A stretch of DNA of 64,000 bases, taken from assembly GCF_905475345.1 (NCBI RefSeq), contig NC_066588.1, positions 2,677,501 to 2,741,500 on the forward strand, read 5' to 3'. How positions within the stretch are numbered: position 1 is the stretch's first letter; the number at the start of each line of letters is the position of its first letter. The notes below the pieces were generated by a model. It worked only from the letters and a program-made list of their open reading frames with translations, did not search any database and had not been told where the DNA came from. The stretch comes from Vespula vulgaris (taxonomy: Eukaryota; Arthropoda; Insecta; Hymenoptera; Vespidae). Positions 58,970-64,000 of this stretch are shown one piece after another. Made by a program: the position numbers and the translations under genes.

Positions 58970-60351
58970 ATTCATGTATCATGTATGTTGATTTATTCAA
59001 TGACGACTTCAAAGTACAACAGAAGACCCATACACTATTGGTAAAGAATATATTATTTCTGTAAAATAATATTTTTAATTTTCTCTGATAATAAACGGTA
59101 AGAAAAGATTTTGAATAGAACTACAAAATGTTCATTGAAAATTTTTTTATACGCGTTCGTGGTACGCCAGATAATCTATTTTAACCATAGACCTGTGTAA
59201 ATATATTCTTGGAATCTTCTGCGTAAGTCAATGTACGCGGTATAGGCGTATGCACTTCTGCTAATAAGTGATCGGTGCAGCCGAATGTTCTGCACTTATG
59301 TACGACTACACACACAACATACACACAAAATCTTTGCATATCCTATTCCTACACTTAACCATCATCAAACTTAGAAATGTTCATCTTCATTTCTCACTTA
59401 ATTTCAATTTCTTCTTTTCTTTTTTTTCGTTCTCCGTTTCCTTTCTTTTTTTTTTTTGCTTCACATTAAACTTTTTGCATCATACACTATGTGACTTTGA
59501 AACATAGCTAATATGTATTCAAAACTAATGCATCCATCATTTCCTTCGACAAAAACCTAGTACTGGCGCTAATCGTACCAATTGCCTGTTTGGGAAAGAT
59601 CAATAATAATCCTATAATCGTGGAGATGTTTCGTAGAGAATAAATTGTATCTTATTTGATATATACGAAGGTCATGGTCGCACATTACAAACGTGAACAT
59701 GTCTCTATCGAGATAGGCAACCTTATTGAATTAAAAAAAAAATAAATAAAATAAAAAAAAAAGATGGCTGCTTACAAAGTTCACACTTAGAACTTAAAAT
59801 AGCTAACGAAGAAAAGAAAACAAAACCTATAATGAATACTAGAGACATCAAGAGAAAGAAATAACCCGTACTTCAAAAGAACACTATCATTCAAGATATA
59901 ATAAAATATACAATGTGAATTGAACTAGCTGATCAAAAAGAACTATTACGTCTTTTTGAAGTTAAAAATCATGTGATAATTGTAAACAAACAATTACCTA
60001 GTCGAGTAAAACTACTTAATACATAACAAGATAAAACAAGTCGTGATGGAAGATTTCAATGTATCTGAAAATATGATCGCCATTGTTCAAGAAATATTAA
60101 TATATGTAATTGTATCGTGTAATGTCAAAATACGTTTGCCTGTTGTTATTGTTATTATTATTATTATTTTGTTTTTGTTGTAGTCAACAAATACGTTCTA
60201 GCAACAGTTACAAGTTTCATTTTCTATTCGTATGTGTCTCATTCCTAATTCATAAATATATCTTTTTAAACAAGCAATTGACACGAGGGAAAGTTTTCTT
60301 ACATTATATAAGTTATGGGTAAATTCATAAAGCGAATGTGTTTTGGTAGAT
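58970..60351 (-). other. Zfr: Probable Zfr 3' UTR
   Basis: Downstream of the Zfr stop the DNA is AT-rich and holds no convincing reading frame. On the minus strand the first clear AATAAA I find is at 58992-58997, which would make a 3' UTR of about 1.35 kb. A weaker ATTAAA lies near 59073. (ATT)n at about 60150-60170 and T-rich tracts at 59410-59460 lie within it. The end is inferred only from the poly(A) signal. Confidence 0.45.
58992..58997 (-). terminator. Zfr: Candidate poly(A) signal of Zfr
   Basis: AATAAA on the minus strand (TTTATT on the plus), the nearest canonical hexamer I see downstream of the Zfr stop. No transcript evidence is available, so a nearer non-canonical signal may be used. 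Confidence 0.35.
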
Positions 60352-60635
60352 CTATTTGGAGTCAGTCTCCATTTTGATCTCCTCAGCTTTTTTGTCCTTT
60401 TTTGAAGCTTCACTGTCCGTTCCTTCCCCGTTACTATTGTCTCGTCTTCGTTTTCTTGCAAATCTACCCTTATATTTTGGTGGTGGTAGTTGTTCCATAC
60501 CAAGAACCTTATGAATTTGGCGGAATGCAACTAATCGTAGTGCATGCTGCGCCGAAGCTGTTATGTCTTCCCTCTGTTGAGCCGACATATTACCTATCGC
60601 ATCTACCGGTTCTTTCTCACATGGATCAGATAATC
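60352..60635 (-). CDS. Zfr: Zfr terminal coding exon with stop codon
   Basis: The acceptor is AATTTTTAG, entering in phase 1. The exon encodes the end of DZF (LSDPCEKEPVDAIGNM, REDITASAQHALR, FRQIHKVLGM). It closes with a basic, probably nuclear-localising RFARKRRRD tail and an acidic/lysine-rich end before TAA at 60352-60354. The last 40 residues are low-complexity and poorly constrained, as in other ZFR proteins. Confidence 0.96.
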
Positions 60636-63600
60636 CTAAAAATTAAGATTGAACGATTCATTTTTATCTATCGATCGAATAAATGAAATATCGTATTTCG
60701 ATCTCGTTAAAAAATTTTTTTATCAGATTGCCATGTCATCTATGCATTATTACACGTTACTAAGCACCAAAACAAGTGAACGAAATACTCGATTCCAAGA
60801 TCAGTAGCTAGCACTGTAATACGCTCAGTCTCGTCATCAGGCTCATCATTTGTAACGTTCTATTAAACTCGTCAACAAAGTAAAAGCAAAATAATAATCT
60901 TGAGCGAGAATTATTTATAAATTATTACCTGGACTTCCTGGTAGTAATATCCCTCCAGCTACACATTCCAAAAGTCTCCGTAAGGCTTCGCCTGGACTGA
61001 GAGGTCCTCCAGCCGTGCTTATAACTTTTTCAGTCAATAACTCTAGTGCCTATAATATTGTATTATTTACATGGATTTTATACACGTATATAAATAATAA
61101 TAATAATAAGAATAATATATAAAAAATATTACTAACCCATGGATTCAAAGGTCCCCACGTAGGTACACGATTACAAAGATCGCGCATTATGCGAATGACC
61201 ATTACACAGCTCTGCAGTGAAGTTGCTCTAGCCTGTTGAATAGGATTAATAAATCAAAAAATGCAATTAAGTATACGGCGTCAATATCACTGAGTCTTCA
61301 GAGAGAGAGAGAGAGAGAGGAGTGACGATAACCCTAAACTATCTTCTTATTTGCTTTGTGTGGGCTTTAGCTATCCTTCCAGCCTAGTGCCTATGACTCC
61401 TAAATATTAGCCCATATCAATATTACCGGGTGTTTATTAACAAATTTATTCCTGGATCATAAAATTGCCTACCATAATATGAAAAAAAAGTACAATGTCG
61501 GAAGAGAGAAACTTGCGTTTAATAATTATATCATCTAAATATTCGAAATTAGATTAATATTCGAAAAAAACACCCGGTATAGTTATGACACCACTGTGTG
61601 TTTGTGCTTGTCTGTCTCTTTAATACTCGAAACTGCATAACAAATATATACACAACGCGTTTTTTTGCTTTTTTTTCTTGTTTTTCTTTTTTGTAAAATA
61701 TCGATCGAACAAAATATATATACATATATATTTCTTTTTTCTTCTTTTTTTTCTTTTTTCTTTTTATTTACTCTTACGTGATAGAAATACAATTTCTTTT
61801 TCTAAGACAGACCTAGAACAGACTCAGTCTAGGCTACAGCGCATTCAAATTGATCCAGAATAATGAACGAGCTTATCGCAAAAAGCAATTCAAAGTATTA
61901 TAAACAAAATAAACAAAACTATCTCTTCTCTTATGAGAAATGGTACGTTGAAAAATGATGTATAAGATAGTTTCCTATTATTCTGGATATCGACGAATAA
62001 AAGCAAAGCAAATGTAAATGTTAATGATAGAAAACGTTAGACATTTACATGTTGCTTGGATTCCTTGCCCGAAATCATCCAATTTCACATTCGGTTAATT
62101 CCCTTTAGAAAAAAATAAATCTATCGTTAGAATCATATATGTATGTACATATATATATATTTATATCGTCTCAACAAACGAACGATGCCACTGGTACACA
62201 TGTGATCATCATCTATCAATGTATGTACAGTACTTTTATTTGTCTCATCATTCTTCTAATATAGATCGTTAAATATATTATATTCACAGTAAAAATAGTA
62301 TCAGTGAACAAAGTCCATTTTGTGCCGGATAAATAGTAAATAATGATCGAATATGAATAATAGACGTTTCAGACGGAATCGCGTATATAACGAGAAGATA
62401 ATGATAAAAATAAAATTGTCACAAGGCTGGAAGTTCTAAGACTGCTCTTTCTTTTTTGTTCTTTGTTTTGTCTCTTGTTTTCTTTTTCTTTTTCTTTCTT
62501 TATTTTTGTTTTGCGGAGAGAGAGAGAGAGGACAACTTGCACGCGTCTCGCGTATTAGGAGAAAATAACAGAAAACAATCGTCGTGAGCGCCAACAAAAT
62601 GGCACTGACAATTCGAGATCTTGAACTGAGAGTTATTTGATTCAAACCTGAAACCACTTGGCATGCCTGAGTGCAGCTAAAGCCTCCAAACACTTAGCCT
62701 TGGGAAGTACATCTGGTGGATCTGGTTTCGTCACGGCGGGCGTCGCGGGCGTGGTTTGCGGTTGAGCAGCTCCCTGTTGCTGCTGTCCAGCATTATCTGA
62801 GATTCCAACAAAGAAAGCACAACACGCTTAGACAACACTTAGAGTGTTTGATCATGCCCAGAAGTTTGGGATTTTCCCTCTATTATTATTATGTCTAACT
62901 TAAGTACTTTTCTTTTTTTTGTCTTTCTTATTCTTTTTGCTTTTTGTTTTTGTCTTTTTTTTTGCTCTATTTGACGGATGCGTCTTACAAAATGCCATCA
63001 AAACAAAAATAAGCCTGATCGAATGTAGTACCTTGCAACGGCACGTCACCCCAATCGCATACGTTCTTTTTCAGATTATTATAGTGATCTGTTATAGAAA
63101 AGAACGACCGATGATTCTATTTTTTTGGTAGTACCATCTCCTAGTATCGTTCTTTTACTAAAAGGTAATACTACCGATAGAATGATCGGTTGGGATAGGA
63201 AGTAAACCGCACATTGCATTACATGCGTACAGCATTCGATGACAGAGAGGGTTTTTTCATGGTTAATGCATGATCAAAAAGTCCATAGTTTTAAGATTGC
63301 CTCAGCGTTGTTTCCTCATGTCAGAAGCGTGTCCACGTTCATTAAAACGTCCATTAAATATACTCTAGTCATACTGGAGACTCTAGCTCAACTATCGTCG
63401 GTCAAGTTTTATATACTTGCTGCTACGATGTAACGAAATAAATCAAATTAACGTATCTAAATCGTATCAAGTTTACGCTCTCTCTTTTCCGTTTATGAAT
63501 ATTATTTCCTATTTAATTATCACGTATATTATATATGCATAATTCATCTACATTCACATTCATAAGTGTTATGTAGAAGTTAAAGCCATAACTCGGTCGT

Positions 63601-64000
63601 GGACACACTAAACGCAGCTGTGTTGAAATGGGAAATAAACTTTACATGTTATTCTATTAAAATGTATGTACACTGGCAACCGTTGAGAGTCCCTGGCTGC
63701 CCCTGCATCATCTCCTGGTGCTTAAGAAAATCACAAAAATTCTTCCAGGCCATGAAAAGAACAAACGATGTTTAGAAAAAGTTCACATGATTGAGTGATG
63801 TCATGAAATAAAATTATTTATCCATACTATAATATTCGACATATAAATAATAACGTAGTTATCCTTTTCTTGGCCATAACAAAAATGTAAAACGATGAAA
63901 TCACCTGCTGTTGCCACTGTTTTAGGCGTTTCGCGCATGAGAGGACTGGTGAGCGTTACACTGACTGTTACTGAACCTCCAGAAACAGTAAGAGCAGCAG
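60352..64000 (-). CDS. Zfr: ZFR/Zn72D-type zinc-finger RNA-binding protein, 3' part (five exons, partial at the right edge)
   Basis: This is the C-terminal part of a ZFR-family (Drosophila Zn72D) RNA-binding protein. Joining exons 63905-64000, 62648-62796, 61137-61232, 60929-61049 and 60352-60635 gives an uninterrupted 247-residue C-terminus. All the splice sites are GT-AG and the phases agree (1, 0, 0, 1). The translation carries hallmarks of the family DZF domain: HAKWFQ then ARATSLQSC, RDLCNRVPTW, ALELLTEKVIS, SPGEALRRLLEC, GSPGLSDPCEKEP, QQREDITASAQHALR and FRQIHKVLGM. A basic RKRRRD tail with acidic and lysine-rich residues follows. From knowledge of the family, DZF is a catalytically inactive nucleotidyltransferase fold used for dimerisation with NF45/ILF2-like partners, and Zn72D acts in nuclear splicing and RNA editing. 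The tail resembles ZFR more than ILF3, which lacks RKRRRD and carries dsRNA-binding domains. The zinc fingers and start codon lie beyond the right edge. Confidence 0.95.
60929..61049 (-). CDS. Zfr: Zfr exon (DZF domain, ALELLTEK...LLPGSPG)
   Basis: The exon is 121 nt, entering in phase 0 after ATATTATAG and leaving in phase 1 at CCAG|GTAATA. It encodes ALELLTEKVIS, SPGEALRRLLEC and GGILLPGSP, which are typical DZF segments. The preceding intron is only 87 bp. Confidence 0.94.
61137..61232 (-). CDS. Zfr: Zfr exon (DZF domain, ARATSLQSC...PTWGPLNPW)
   Basis: The exon is 96 nt (32 codons), phase 0 at both ends. The acceptor is TATTCAACAG and the donor CCATGG|GTTAGT. The peptide matches the ZFR block that reads ARANGLQSC...RILRDLCQRVPTW in vertebrates. 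Confidence 0.93.
61426..61577. mobile_element. 152-bp MITE with perfect 10-bp terminal inverted repeats and TA target duplication
   Basis: The left end CCGGGTGTTT (61426-61435) is the exact reverse complement of the right end AAACACCCGG (61568-61577). TA flanks both ends (61424-61425 and 61578-61579). No coding capacity is present. Short size, inverted ends and TA duplication are the signature of a Tc1/mariner-type miniature inverted-repeat element. It sits inside the Zfr intron 61233-62647. Confidence 0.75.
62648..62796 (-). CDS. Zfr: Zfr exon (DZF domain, PDPPDVL...HAKWFQ)
   Basis: The exon is 149 nt. It enters in phase 1 after ATCTCAG and leaves in phase 0 at TTTCAG|GTTTGA. It starts with a glutamine/alanine/threonine/proline-rich linker (DNAGQQQQGAAQ) specific to this gene. 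It then runs into the conserved KPDPPDVLPKAKCLEALAAL and RHAKWFQ motifs of ZFR proteins. Confidence 0.93.
63032..63088 (-). CDS. Zfr: Candidate in-frame cassette exon of Zfr (57 nt, phase 1-1)
   Basis: In the intron between Zfr exons 63905-64000 and 62648-62796, a 57-nt segment is bounded by a good acceptor (TTTTCTATAACAG at 63089) and a good donor (CAAG|GTACTA at 63031). Entered in phase 1 from the upstream exon it is fully open, encodes HYNNLKKNVCDWGDVPLQ preceded by Asp, and leaves in phase 1. It could therefore be included or skipped without changing the frame. It is GC-richer than the flanking intron. I do not recognise the peptide. Splice sites and phase support it, but only transcripts can prove use. 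Confidence 0.45.
63107..63190 (-). ncRNA. 84-nt hairpin in Zfr intron next to the candidate cassette exon
   Basis: Two arms pair: 63107-63135 (ACCGATGATTCTAT...GGTAGTACC) with 63164-63190 (GGTAATACTACC...ATTCTATCGGT-type complement, with one mismatch and a small T-rich bulge). A short extra stem, TAGTA/TACTA, forms inside the loop. In the Zfr transcript it ends 18 nt before the acceptor of the candidate 57-nt exon. Size and shape would fit a precursor microRNA, a splicing-regulatory dsRNA, an editing substrate or a small MITE remnant. The sequence alone does not decide between these. Confidence 0.4.
63905..64000 (-). CDS. Zfr: Zfr exon, partial (start of the DZF region)
   Basis: The reading frame starts at 63998 and gives 31 codons plus one base, so the exon ends in phase 1. 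The peptide has the ZFR-like pattern ALTV followed by SVTVSVTLTSPLMRE. The donor reads GCAG|GTGATT at 63904. The upstream part is cut by the window edge. Confidence 0.9.

Overview
The window looks like nuclear DNA of an insect, probably a hymenopteran. The DNA is very AT-rich and packed with long (CT)n, (AT)n, (GAA)n and (ATT)n microsatellites. CpG is not depleted, and many CGAT/TCGA words occur. The genes are intron-containing, use GT-AG splicing and have arthropod-type promoters (TATA box plus TCAGT initiator). I cannot name the species.

Only the right-hand 14 kb holds genes I can support, and all lie on the minus strand. From right to left: (1) the 3' part of a ZFR/Zn72D-type zinc-finger RNA-binding protein gene, five exons between 60352 and the window edge, covering most of the C-terminal DZF domain; (2) a complete polyubiquitin gene, with an 11-unit head-to-tail ubiquitin CDS at 52825-55338, a 594-bp intron in the 5' UTR, a noncoding first exon (55938-56038) and a textbook promoter; (3) the probable 5' end of an unidentified secreted or cell-surface protein gene, with a GC-rich first exon ending at 50348 and a second exon at 49906-49994 whose start codon opens a signal peptide and which ends in phase 1.

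The left 49.9 kb has no recognisable protein-coding exon. It is probably intron of gene 3 and/or intergenic DNA. It holds dozens of microsatellites, several degenerate tandem arrays with 75-190 bp units, a dispersed repeat present twice, a hexamer-to-pentamer compound minisatellite, and a few non-repetitive GC-richer blocks that could be promoters, enhancers or unrecognised exons. Most long open frames there are simple repeats read as Ser/Leu, Arg/Glu, Lys or Ile/Tyr.

Points most worth a second look: an in-frame 57-nt candidate cassette exon in a ZFR intron with an 84-nt hairpin just upstream of its 3' splice site; a 152-bp MITE with perfect inverted repeats in another ZFR intron; gene-conversion patterning among the ubiquitin units; the orphan signal-peptide exon in front of at least 49.9 kb without a recognised partner exon; and the unrelated low-copy tandem arrays. 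I found no clear sign of a wholly new multi-gene system.
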